Source: Arcobacter cloacae (GTDB lineage: Bacteria > Campylobacterota > Campylobacteria > Campylobacterales > Arcobacteraceae). Taken from it: a stretch of 64,000 nucleotides of DNA. Every line of letters begins with the position of its first letter. Positions within the stretch are counted from its first letter, which is position 1. The stretch covers positions 62,001 to 126,000 of the forward strand of contig NZ_CP053833.1 of assembly GCF_013201935.1 (NCBI RefSeq), in the 5' to 3' direction. Below are positions 18,241-25,911 of this stretch, one piece after another. A program made the position numbers and the translations under genes. A model generated the notes under the pieces. The model saw nothing but the letters and a program-made list of their open reading frames with translations. It ran no database searches and was not told where the DNA came from.

Positions 18241-19104
18241 ATGGATAAACTAATAAAAAAACTTAATGATTTCAATGAACTAGTGATGTTCAAACACTCT
18301 ATTTTTTCACTACCTTTTATCTTCATAGCTATGATAGTAAGTGCACAAGGTTGGTTTGGTTTTAAGCTTTTGATTCTTGGAATTCTAGCAGCTTTAACTG
18401 CTAGAAATTTTGCAATGGGATTCAATAGATTTATGGATAGAGATATAGATGCTTTAAATCCACGAACAATAAACAGACCCAATGTTGATGGAAGATTAGA
18501 TGCTAAACAGATATTTATATTTACATTTTTAAATGCTTTGGGATTTATAGCAGTTGCTTATTTTGTAAATGATTTGGCACTATATTTATCTATTCCTATT
18601 TTGATAATCATAGGTTCATACTCATATTTTAAAAGATTTTCATATTTCGCACATATTATTTTAGGTATTTCTTTAGGACTTGCTCCAATAGCTGGTGTTG
18701 TGGCTGTTAGTGAGTCTATCCCTTTTTGGGCAATACTTTTAAGTATTGGTGTAATGTTTTGGGTTGCTGGATTTGACTTACTTTATTCTTTACAAGATAT
18801 AGAAGTTGATAAAAAATTAGGACTTCACTCTATTCCTTCAAAATTTGGTGTACAAAAAACAATGCTTTTTTCAAAAATCTTTCATATTTTAACTATTGTT
18901 TTTTGGCTTTTATTTGTTATTTTCTCAAATAGTTCTTATTTTGCTTATTTAGCAGTGATATTAAGTGCTTTGATGCTCTCTTATGAACACTATTTAGTAA
19001 ATAAAGATTTTAATAAAATAGATAAAGCATTTTTTACAGTAAATGGATATTTAGGGATTTTATTTTTTATACTTATTGTATTAGATAACATATTTTTTGT
19101 ATAA
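18241..19104 (+). CDS. mqnP: UbiA-family prenyltransferase, probably menaquinone biosynthesis MqnP
   Basis: The 287-aa inner-membrane protein has about eight membrane segments and the two Asp-rich motifs of UbiA enzymes: NRFMDRDIDALNPRT (about 60-75) and DLLYSLQDIEVDKKLG (about 180-195). It attaches a polyprenyl chain to an aromatic or futalosine-derived ring. Campylobacterota make menaquinone by the futalosine route, so MqnP is the likely identity. A longer frame from ATG 18178 exists, but ATG 18241 gives the family's usual opening (MDKLIKKLNDFNELVMFKHSIF). Neither start has a strong Shine-Dalgarno. Confidence 0.88.
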   Translation: MDKLIKKLNDFNELVMFKHSIFSLPFIFIAMIVSAQGWFGFKLLILGILAALTARNFAMGFNRFMDRDIDALNPRTINRPNVDGRLDAKQIFIFTFLNALGFIAVAYFVNDLALYLSIPILIIIGSYSYFKRFSYFAHIILGISLGLAPIAGVVAVSESIPFWAILLSIGVMFWVAGFDLLYSLQDIEVDKKLGLHSIPSKFGVQKTMLFSKIFHILTIVFWLLFVIFSNSSYFAYLAVILSALMLSYEHYLVNKDFNKIDKAFFTVNGYLGILFFILIVLDNIFFV

Positions 19105-19134
19105 TTTAAAAAATTAGTTAAAATGTCTGAAGAA

Positions 19135-19211
19135 TGGCACGCCTGGTAGGAGTCGAACCCACAACCCACCGGGTCGAAACCGGTTATTCTATCCAGTTGA
19201 ACTACAGACGC
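19135..19211 (-). tRNA. tRNA-Arg (anticodon UCG)
   Basis: The minus-strand sequence begins GCGTCTGTAGTTCAACTGG and ends with a gene-encoded CCA (135-137). It folds as a cloverleaf: an ACCGG/CCGGT anticodon stem around TTTCGAC gives anticodon TCG, and GGGTTCGACTC is the T arm. The 5' 52 bases are duplicated at 27285-27338, so the gene is the attachment site of the element to its right. The 3' part (19135-19159) is present only here. Confidence 0.96.
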
Positions 19212-19213
19212 AC
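19160..19213. repeat. Left attachment repeat, inside the intact tRNA-Arg
   Basis: 54 bp identical to 27285-27338. It covers the tRNA from two bases before its 5' end through the anticodon arm to the start of the T arm. Flanking bases differ on both sides of each copy, which defines the limits. Confidence 0.93.
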
Positions 19214-19282
19214 TCAAGCCCGATTTAATGGGCATTTTAGAAACTTTCAGTAATAATCTAAGACTCACTTACTCAAATAGTT

Positions 19283-19302
19283 TGTGTATCAGATTGTGTA
19301 TT
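19283..19302 (+). repeat. Left arm-type repeat of the element
   Basis: TGTGTATCAGATTGTGTATT matches 18 of 20 bases in the same orientation at 27220-27239. An inverted half-copy (TGATACACAA) lies at 19319-19328. Short repeats of this kind beside the core site are typical arm sites for tyrosine integrases. Binding is inferred. Confidence 0.55.
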
Positions 19303-19355
19303 ACTGACCGAATTGGAATGATACACAAGAGTAGTTTAAAAAACTCTGAAGATGA

Positions 19356-19963
19356 CTAAACCTCAACTCTCTTCATCTCATTAAAGGCTTTGATATAAGC
19401 TAACTTAAACTCAAGAGCTTTAGCTCCAGTAAACCCCATAACTAAAAGTGAGAAACCATCAAAAGTTAAAAGATATTCTTTTCTTGTTTCACCTTTCTTG
19501 TCCTTATACTGTGAAATAAAGAACATTTTAACCAACTCATTTTTGAGGTCGTTAGAAATCAATTTTTCAATATCTACGAATACTTCAGGAGCAACATAAG
19601 TCCCTCCGAACTTACCTTTTCTAGTGATTTTTAATTGTGGGGAATTTCCCCCATTTAAACCTAATTCTAATTCCCTCGATTTCGAGGTATTTAAACTAAG
19701 TTCGTGTTCAAGGGCTTCAAGGAACTCTTGAGTTGAGTCTGCTCTCCAATAATTGTCAAGTCTTTACCTCTATTCTTATAAGTTGATAGAGTAAACATTT
19801 GGCTCCTCAAATCTGAGGTGTCAGGTTTCATATCATCTATTAACTTCTCAATATCCCTAACAACATTATCGTGTCTCTTATCAAAAATCTCAGCCACTCT
19901 TAAAGAAGTTGTTACAGGTACATCTTCACCTTTTACTTTGTGTTTTACTACTAATTTATTCAT
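19356..19963 (-). pseudogene. Rha-family phage regulator with KilA-N-like insertion, frameshifted
   Basis: The N-terminal part (start ATG 19963, Shine-Dalgarno AGAGGTGA) has the Rha DNA-binding motif TTSLRVAEIFDKRHDNVVRDIE. The frame is then lost near 19755-19766. One missing base would restore GKDLDNYWRADSTQEFLEAL, and that second frame runs on through LKITRKGKFGGTYVAPEVF to the Rha C-terminal signature (KEYLLTFDGFSLLVMGFTGAKA) and the stop at 19356. The middle segment resembles a KilA-N domain. Rha proteins act in phage and element regulation. As read, only a truncated N-terminal product (90 aa) could be made. Confidence 0.75.
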
Positions 19964-19972
19964 CAGTCACCT

Positions 19973-20134
19973 CTAGTCCACTAAAAGCCTACTCTCACCA
20001 CAATCTTTACAAGTAACTCCAGTTCTATCTCCAAAGCTACCTACAGATACATTAGTGCTTTCACACTTGTTACACTTGATAGAGTCTTTATCAGCGTTAT
20101 AAAAATAAATAGACAATATAAGAAAGACACACAT
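19973..20134 (-). CDS. Zinc-ribbon microprotein (53 aa)
   Basis: A short frame from ATG 20134 to TAG 19973 encodes a hydrophobic N-terminus (MCVFLILSIYFYN) followed by a two-knuckle zinc ribbon (CNKCES ... CKDCGES, spaced 18 residues apart). It lies 9 bases before the Rha start codon on the same strand, so the two are probably co-transcribed. No clear Shine-Dalgarno precedes it, so the start is uncertain. Its function is unknown; rubredoxin-like ribbons of this kind commonly bind nucleic acid or protein. Confidence 0.6.
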   Translation of the reverse strand: MCVFLILSIYFYNADKDSIKCNKCESTNVSVGSFGDRTGVTCKDCGESRLLVD

Positions 20135-20700
20135 TGATAAAGTAGTAACTTAAAGTACAATCTATAGTTATTCTTTAAGTATTAATTCTAAGTTTATTGA
20201 TTATTAGAAATGAGATTAAGGTCTAGGTATAGCATTACTTTAACTCATCTATACTAGCTACTATATCTCACTTCTATACATAATATTAATATAGAAATGA
20301 GTCAAGGAACAACTGTAGTCACACTAATAGCTTCATCTGTAGCTATTACTATAGTATATAATTAGACCTCTTCTCATAGTAAGAACGCGAGATAAAACTG
20401 TAGTTAATCTAATATGATTTATGGTCTGTTTATAATCTCATTTCTATAGATTATCAAGCTTAACCAACAACTAAAGACTCTTAAAGTCCCCTACTTAAAA
20501 TAAAACTGTTGTTCTTTACAGTATAAGCTCTGTAGAGCCCATCAAATGGGGCTTAATTTTCATATTGGACAGTTTTAGCTTTATACTTTCTGTCCAGTTA
20601 AGTTTTACTATATATAAGAAGTAGTTTTTAGTTAAAACTATCTATTAAGCCCTATTTATAGGCTTTTATAGTTGATTTAGTATGGTGCATATTTGCACTA
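20135..20700. promoter_or_regulatory. Gene-free region with iterated dyad motifs
   Basis: There is no convincing gene in this 566-base stretch. It holds a repeated box TATAGAAATGAG: forward at 20290-20301 and, less exactly, at 20206-20214 (AGAAATGAG), reversed at 20437-20448, and reversed with one mismatch at 20267-20278. The two central copies form a dyad. A separate hairpin AATAGCT/AGCTATT is at 20326-20347, and a GCCCAT/ATGGGGC hairpin at 20537-20552. The region lies upstream of the zinc-ribbon/Rha unit and downstream of the RepL-like gene, so operators or replication iterons are both possible. Confidence 0.5.
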
Positions 20701-21453
20701 TTAGTCATTTAGTACATAAGTGTCTTTAAAAGCTTCAAATAACTCTTCACTTAAATCTTGTCCATTCATAGCATACATAGGATTTATTCTTATTCCTACA
20801 GCTTTACCTTCTAACTTTACATCAGCAATAACTTTAAGCTTTTTTGCTTCAGCTTTAAATCTCTTCATATCATCAACTGATATATTAAACTTTTCTTGTA
20901 TCTCTTTTGTTGTCATTGGACTAAAAGTACCATCATTATTTTGTTTTGAGACTATATTCTCATATGGACTTAACTCTCGTGTTAGGTCATAGAAGATACC
21001 AAGATGTTTATAATTACTAAATGAAGGTCTTACTTTTGAAAACACTTTTGTGTATCTATGGTTTGCTTTAAAGTTCTCTATTTTTACTTTACTTTGTTGC
21101 TTTGATTTTGTGAGTTTTTTCTTATAATAATTTAGACTATTAAACTCTTTTCTTTTTTGCTCAATATAATTCCTATCTATAATGTGGAAATTATCAGAGA
21201 TTACTTCTCCAGTTTCTTTATTTACTAATATAGTTGTTTTATGTATTTCTAACTCAACTATATCTTTATAACTATCAATTAAATCTTCATAATAAGACTC
21301 ATAAACTTCATAGTTTTTAGAGCTAAAAGCTTCAAGTCTTTTAAGAGCTATTTCATAGTCTTCATTTGTAGAATGACCTTGAGGCTTTTTGATTTGCTTT
21401 AGATATTTATCTTTTGCATATTCTTCTATTGTTTCAAAAGCATTAATTTCCAT
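20701..21453 (-). CDS. RepL-like winged-helix protein, possible replication initiator
   Basis: A 250-aa soluble protein rich in Lys and Glu. The N-terminal half is helical. The C-terminal half (about 140-245) has the sequence HLGIFYDLTRELSPYENIV, then a putative winged helix (MTTKEIQEKFNISVDDMKRFKAEAKKLKVIA) and an ending (GIRINPMYAMNGQDLSEELFEAF) reminiscent of RepL-type plasmid initiators and related element regulators. Its start codon is embedded in the end of a 23-codon upstream frame, implying translational coupling. I do not recognise the exact family, so a purely regulatory role is also possible. Confidence 0.55.
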   Translation of the reverse strand: MEINAFETIEEYAKDKYLKQIKKPQGHSTNEDYEIALKRLEAFSSKNYEVYESYYEDLIDSYKDIVELEIHKTTILVNKETGEVISDNFHIIDRNYIEQKRKEFNSLNYYKKKLTKSKQQSKVKIENFKANHRYTKVFSKVRPSFSNYKHLGIFYDLTRELSPYENIVSKQNNDGTFSPMTTKEIQEKFNISVDDMKRFKAEAKKLKVIADVKLEGKAVGIRINPMYAMNGQDLSEELFEAFKDTYVLND

Positions 21454-21514
21454 TACGCTTTCCTTTGATATACCGATTTAAGTGACTTATCATTTGTGTT
21501 TGATTGTTGTTCAT
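21443..21514 (-). CDS. 23-aa leader peptide overlapping the RepL-like gene
   Basis: A strong Shine-Dalgarno (AAAAGGAG, 5 bases upstream) precedes ATG 21514. The frame (MNNNQTQMISHLNRYIKGKRNGN) stops at 21443, 11 bases inside the next gene. The sequence resembles the first helix of small phage helix-turn-helix proteins that begin NQTQMIxxHL, so this may be a truncated remnant retained as a coupling leader. Existence as a translated unit is inferred from the ribosome-binding site alone. Confidence 0.45.
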   Translation of the reverse strand: MNNNQTQMISHLNRYIKGKRNGN

Positions 21515-21640
21515 CTGAAACTCCTTTTGATTTTGTTTATTTTGGATTGATTTTCTCTCCTATAGGAGGGTATCTTCTACAGAGTCGATTTGATGGGCAT
21601 TTCTGAAAGTGGATTTTTAGGCTGATTTTTTGATATAAAA

Positions 21641-21735
21641 ATGTTCTGTGAAGTTGGCTACAAGCCTTTTTAGTAGTTAAGTAATAAAAGTATTAGGGTA
21701 AATTAAAACAAGAGCTGTGAGATGACTTCACAGAC
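21641..21735. repeat. Left arm of an imperfect ~95-bp inverted repeat
   Basis: Two blocks, TTCTGT...GGCTACAAGC (21644-21664) and AGATGACTTCACAGAC (21720-21735), recur in reverse complement at 24708-24798 with nearly the same spacing (76 versus 75 bases). The arm overlaps the 3' end of the serine recombinase remnant. The remainder of 21515-21734 holds no gene I can support. Confidence 0.55.
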
Positions 21736-21884
21736 CTCTTTTAGTGATATAAGTAGATAAGCTTTGAACAGAACAGTTACCTTTTCCCATAACTGGCTCT
21801 AAATGATTTGAAACTATTTTATTTAGAGATAGACCTAAGTTTTTAAGTTCAATGATTCTATCTTTATATTCATCATTGAATTTT
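21728..21884 (-). pseudogene. Serine recombinase remnant, C-terminal part
   Basis: The minus-strand frame reads KFNDEYKDRIIELKNLGLSLNKIVSNHLEPVMGKGNCSVQSLSTYITKRGL and stops at TGA 21728-21730. This is a helix-turn-helix tail like that at the end of small invertase/resolvase-type recombinases. It is cut off at the IS21 insertion, and its N-terminal partner lies on the other side (24410-24553). Confidence 0.7.
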
Positions 21885-22001
21885 TTGACTGAAAATTGAC
21901 CCACTATTTTGAAAACTTTTGACCCACCTGTAAACTAAAAAAACATACTCTTTTCTCATAAAAATAATAATTATGAAGAAAGGTAAAAGGAGATGATTAG
22001 T

Positions 22002-23504
22002 ATGGAGGATTGGGTAACTATTCGTAATCTAAAAAAGAAAGATCCAAACTTAGGAACTAGAACAATTGCTTTAATGTTAGGTATTAGTAGAAATACTGTA
22101 AAAAAAGCATTATTAAATGATGAATTACCTTTATATAACAGAGGTGAGAAAAAAATAAATGAAGCAGTTGAACCATTTATTGATTTTATCAAAGAGTCAT
22201 TTTTAAAGAAAAATTTAAAAGCTAGTAGAATTTTAAAAGATATAAAATCAAAAGGATATAGAGGAAGTCAATATGCTTTATATGCTTACATAAGAGAAAT
22301 TTTAAAACCAATAGCAAACGATGTAAGTAAAAATTCACCTCATGCTTACATGAGATATGAAACAAAACCAGCTGAACAGATGCAATATGATTGGAGTCCA
22401 TATACAGTTACTATTGGTGAAAATCTTGTAAAAATAAATATACATCAAACAATCTTAGGATTTAGTAGATATAAATTTTATGATGTAAGTTTAAATGTAT
22501 CAGGAAGTGATGTATATACAGCATTAGAAGAGAGTTTTATCTTCTTTGGAGGAGTTTGTGAAAGAATACAAGTTGATAATGCAACAGTATTTATAACAAA
22601 TGCTTCTAAAGATAATCTTATTTGGAATCCAAGATTTTTATCATTGTGTGGATTGTATGGAATAAAACCAACAAGAAGTATGCCATCACATCCATGGAGT
22701 AAAGGTAAAGTTGAATCACCTTTTAGTTATCTTGAAACACATTTTATTAGTGGTAATGAATTTAAAAGCTTTGAAGATTTAAGAGAACGATTAAAACAAT
22801 TTCAAGATGAGCATAATTTAGAGATTCATGGCACAACTAAACAAATTTCAAAAATACTCTTTGAAAAAGAGGAACAAAGTTTTTTAAAACCACTACCAAT
22901 AAATCCAATAACTGGGGAATTAAAACGATATGTTGGATTTAAAGAAGAGTTTAGAAAGGCAAATTCTGAATGTTTAGTCTCTTACAAAGGTAATAAATAT
23001 TCAGTTCCACATTACTTTGCAAGTAAAGAGGTTTGGTTAAGAGTATTATATGGAACAACTTTGCAAATATACTCAAGTAAAAATAAACTAATAGCAACTC
23101 ATACAATTAGCCTTAAAAAAGGTGAAGTCCTTGTTAATAAAGAGCATTTCAATGGATATAGAAAAGAAAATCAGTTTGATTCAATTGCAATTTCAATATC
23201 AAGACTTATAAAAAGATTTGCTAACTACATAAATATTCATAAATTCATTGAAAATATTAAAGTTCAAAAAAGAATTAGCCCAGCTTATCACCTTTATAAA
23301 ATAGCAAACTTGTTTGAATACTACGATGAGGCTGATTGTATTATGGCAATGGAAGAAGCAATTAGTTTAAATATTTATAGCTTCTCTTTTATCAAAGGAA
23401 CAATTACACATCAAACCAAGCCAAAAAATGAACAGTTAAATCTGTTTAATATCAAATTACCCCAAGCAAATATAAAAAGAGATTTAGGAGATTATAAAAT
23501 ATGA
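22002..23504 (+). CDS. istA: IS21 transposase IstA
   Basis: A 500-aa DDE transposase. The N-terminal helix-turn-helix (about 20-45, LGTRTIALMLGISRNTVKKAL) binds the element ends. The catalytic core has Asp in QYDWSPYTV, Asp in IQVDNATVF and Glu in KGKVESPFSYLE. A C-terminal beta barrel follows (SVPHYFASKEVWLRVL). ATG 22002 is preferred over ATG 21993 because the Shine-Dalgarno AAAGGAG ends only one base before 21993 but 9 bases before 22002. The gene overlaps istB by 4 bases. Full length and apparently intact. Confidence 0.95.
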   Translation: MEDWVTIRNLKKKDPNLGTRTIALMLGISRNTVKKALLNDELPLYNRGEKKINEAVEPFIDFIKESFLKKNLKASRILKDIKSKGYRGSQYALYAYIREILKPIANDVSKNSPHAYMRYETKPAEQMQYDWSPYTVTIGENLVKINIHQTILGFSRYKFYDVSLNVSGSDVYTALEESFIFFGGVCERIQVDNATVFITNASKDNLIWNPRFLSLCGLYGIKPTRSMPSHPWSKGKVESPFSYLETHFISGNEFKSFEDLRERLKQFQDEHNLEIHGTTKQISKILFEKEEQSFLKPLPINPITGELKRYVGFKEEFRKANSECLVSYKGNKYSVPHYFASKEVWLRVLYGTTLQIYSSKNKLIATHTISLKKGEVLVNKEHFNGYRKENQFDSIAISISRLIKRFANYINIHKFIENIKVQKRISPAYHLYKIANLFEYYDEADCIMAMEEAISLNIYSFSFIKGTITHQTKPKNEQLNLFNIKLPQANIKRDLGDYKI

Positions 23505-24340
23505 GAAATAAAAATACTACAAACTTAAGAAACAGTGGACCAGTTAATTTAGAGAATGGTTCACTAAAAGCAAATATAGAGAGTTATTGTAAACTTTTAT
23601 CTCTTTCATCAGTGGCAGATAATTATGAAAGTGCAGCACTTGATGCTGCTAAAGCAAAACTATCATATCAAGATTATCTGTATAAACTATTGCAACAACA
23701 AATAGTTGATAGAGTAGATAGAAGTGTAAATGCTAGAATTAAAAAAGCAGGATTCAAATATATGGCAACTTTGGATGAGTTTGATTTTAGCTTTCAACCT
23801 CAAATAGATGAAAAACTAATACGAGAATTAGCAACTCTAAGCTTTTTAGATAGTGCTACAAATGTACTTTTAGTTGGTGCTCCAGGAGTTGGAAAAACTC
23901 ATCTTTCAATAGCATTAGGACTTGAAGCCACCAAACAAAGAAGAAGAGTAAAATTTATAAGTGCTGAAGATTTAACCAATGAACTAATAGCTGCAAATCA
24001 CTCTAATACTATAACAGATTATCTTGAAAGTATGAGTAGAATAGAGTTACTAATAATTGATGAAATTGGATACTTAGACCTTTCAAGAGAAGTAGCATCA
24101 CTTTTTTTTAGACTTATTTCAAAGAGATATGAAAAATCTTCAACAATAATTACATCAAATAAAGAATTTCAAGAATGGGGACAGATATTTAATGATGATG
24201 TGATAGCAACAGCAATACTAGATAGACTTTTACATCATTCACATCCATTTTTAATAAATGGTCCAAGTTATAGAATGAAAGATTTATTGCCAAAAAGTAA
24301 AAAGAAACAAAATTTAGAGAATAAAAATAACGAAATTTAA
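23501..24340 (+). CDS. istB: IS21 helper ATPase IstB
   Basis: A 279-aa AAA+ ATPase related to DnaA/DnaC. The Walker A is GAPGVGKTHLSIALG (about residue 127), Walker B is LLIIDEIGYLD, and sensor/arginine-finger sequences (TSNKEFQEWG, AILDRLLHHSHP) follow. IstB assembles on target DNA and activates IstA for insertion. Start ATG overlaps the istA stop (ATGA). Intact, so the IS may still be mobile. Confidence 0.95.
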   Translation: MRNKNTTNLRNSGPVNLENGSLKANIESYCKLLSLSSVADNYESAALDAAKAKLSYQDYLYKLLQQQIVDRVDRSVNARIKKAGFKYMATLDEFDFSFQPQIDEKLIRELATLSFLDSATNVLLVGAPGVGKTHLSIALGLEATKQRRRVKFISAEDLTNELIAANHSNTITDYLESMSRIELLIIDEIGYLDLSREVASLFFRLISKRYEKSSTIITSNKEFQEWGQIFNDDVIATAILDRLLHHSHPFLINGPSYRMKDLLPKSKKKQNLENKNNEI

Positions 24341-24409
24341 TGTTATAATTTCAATCTGCAGGTGGGTCATTTTTAATCAAAAAAGTGGGTCAAATTTCAA
24401 TCAAAATTT

Positions 24410-24553
24410 TCAATCTTTTCTTGAACTCATTACAACTTCAATCCAATCATCAACAGTTATCTTTAATTTATCATTACAGTAAGCTCTAATCTCACTCTTT
24501 TGGTTTTCAACAGTTTGTCTATCAGTTGAAACTCTAAGGTATCCAATAGTCAT
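24410..24553 (-). pseudogene. Serine recombinase remnant, N-terminal part
   Basis: The minus-strand frame from ATG 24553 (Shine-Dalgarno AAAGGAAT) encodes MTIGYLRVSTDRQTVENQ, the N-terminus of a resolvase/invertase with the catalytic Ser in RVST, and continues to SSRKD before TGA 24410-24412. The usual 100 or more residues of the catalytic domain between this point and the C-terminal tail at 21884 are missing even after removing the IS, so the gene lost its middle as well as being split. Confidence 0.78.
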
Positions 24554-24919
24554 TTTTATTCCTTTCAAGTCTTAAGGTATATTTTACTTTAAACTTTATC
24601 AAATCATAAACTCTTTGTCAAGTATTATACTTAATAAATCAATAAAGTTTTAATGATGGTTATAACTTGATAAACTAGATTAATATTAATTCAAAACAGT
24701 TATTAAAGTCTGTGAAGTCATCTAGGAACACTAAAACTAATTTATTAATAGAATTAATCACAAAGAATGAGAAAAGAGCTTGTAGGCTTCTGACAGAAAG
24801 GTTTTAGTTTTAGTTGGTGGATTAAGTTGCTCTTTTTGTTGTCAAAAATGAAACTCAAGAGGGGTACGGGGGAGAATCTCTTTTACGTGTATTGAGATAT
24901 GGGGTTTGAGATTTTTTTG
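24554..24919. other. Gene-free stretch holding the right inverted-repeat arm
   Basis: I see no credible coding frame. It contains the right arm at 24708-24801, with GTCTGTGAAGTCATCT (24708-24723) and GCTTGTAGGC...GACAGAA (24779-24798), mirror images of the left arm blocks near 21641-21735. A G-rich run (GGGGTACGGGGGAG) occurs at about 24861-24874. Confidence 0.5.
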
Positions 24920-25486
24920 TTATTTTTTTAAATCATTTATCAATTCAGATTCTAAGTTAGATAATAAAATACTTCCAGCTCCTCTTAAATAAAAGATATA
25001 TAACTCTTTATTATTACAGTTTACAATATACTTTTCCCAATCATAGCTATTTTTAAGACTTGTTGAACTTTCATAATATAATTGAATTAATTTGATTAAT
25101 ACATATCTTCTTTCTTTAATTCTATTATTTTCAGTATGGTCTATTAATATTTCATAACCTTGTGACATTTCATTAAAGTTCTCCCAAAGTTCAGCTTGAA
25201 TGTATAGTGGTTTTTGCATTGAGAGATAGTCACCTCTATCCCTAACATTTTTTATCCATTCTTTTTCTTGAGGTGTAGGTTCTGATAAACATTTAATGAT
25301 ATTATCAATACTTTGTTTTGTGTTTTGATATGAACTTAAAATTAAAGTATCTATATCTGTAGGTAATGATTTTATAATATCATCAATATTTACTTTTGTA
25401 TGTTTAGGTGACTCAAAAGGCATATTTTTTAAATCTGTTGATAAAGAAAAACTTACTAAGAATATAAGTATTAAAAGTAGTTTCAA
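24920..25486 (-). CDS. Secreted protein of unknown function
   Basis: A 188-aa protein with a signal peptide (about 1-17, LLLILIFLVSFSLS). The mature part is helical and charged, with three cysteines and a NIIKCLSEPTPQEKEWIKNVRD segment. No domain is recognisable. It is a cargo gene of the tRNA-Arg element, transcribed toward the IS and not obviously coupled to a neighbour. Shine-Dalgarno TAGGAGAT lies 5 bases before the ATG. Confidence 0.65.
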   Translation of the reverse strand: MKLLLILIFLVSFSLSTDLKNMPFESPKHTKVNIDDIIKSLPTDIDTLILSSYQNTKQSIDNIIKCLSEPTPQEKEWIKNVRDRGDYLSMQKPLYIQAELWENFNEMSQGYEILIDHTENNRIKERRYVLIKLIQLYYESSTSLKNSYDWEKYIVNCNNKELYIFYLRGAGSILLSNLESELINDLKK

Positions 25487-25555
25487 TTAAATCTCCTAAT
25501 AAAACTAATAACTCATAATACGAAATTATATCAAAGCAGACTTTAAAAGTCTGCC

Positions 25556-25816
25556 CTAAGCTACTTCTTTAACTTCATCAATAACTCCATTTATTCCATT
25601 GTTATTTCTAAGTTCATTTGAACATAACTCTTTAAGCTCTGTAATAACACCTCTTAGCTCTTTTTCTAATTCAATTACTCTTTTATAAGCTTCATCACTT
25701 TTAAGACTTGTAAGGTCATCTACATAAATACCCTCATCTTTTTCATTACCAATATATAATGAATTACCATTAACAGATAACATCAAACCTAAACTTTCTA
25801 ATTCTACTGATAACAT
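25556..25816 (-). CDS. Small protein of unknown function
   Basis: An 86-aa acidic soluble protein. The first half is beta-like (LMLSVNGNSLYIGNEKDEGIYVDD) and the second half is a probable coiled coil (EAYKRVIELEKELRGVITELKELCSNEL). There is no signal peptide. A Shine-Dalgarno (AAAAGGAT) precedes the ATG. It lies between the integrase gene and the secreted-protein gene of the element, all on the same strand. Function unknown. Confidence 0.6.
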   Translation of the reverse strand: MLSVELESLGLMLSVNGNSLYIGNEKDEGIYVDDLTSLKSDEAYKRVIELEKELRGVITELKELCSNELRNNNGINGVIDEVKEVA

Positions 25817-25911
25817 TTTTAATCCTTTTATTTGGTTTTAATTAGGTCATATCTAAAGACCTTATAGAGACTAGAGGAACACTTAAAGCCTAATCTCTGT
25901 AAGACCTTAAG

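Larger units (their letters stand above)
21885..24404 (+). mobile_element. IS21-family insertion sequence
   Basis: The element contains istA and istB in the usual overlapping order. The ends are imperfect inverted repeats: TTGACTGAAAATTGACCCAC on the left and the complement of TTGATTGAAATTTGACCCAC on the right, each followed inward by a second TGACCCACCTG copy. A 6-bp AATTTT is present just outside both ends (21879-21884 and 24405-24410), a plausible target duplication. It is inserted in a serine recombinase gene inside the tRNA-Arg element. Confidence 0.9.
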
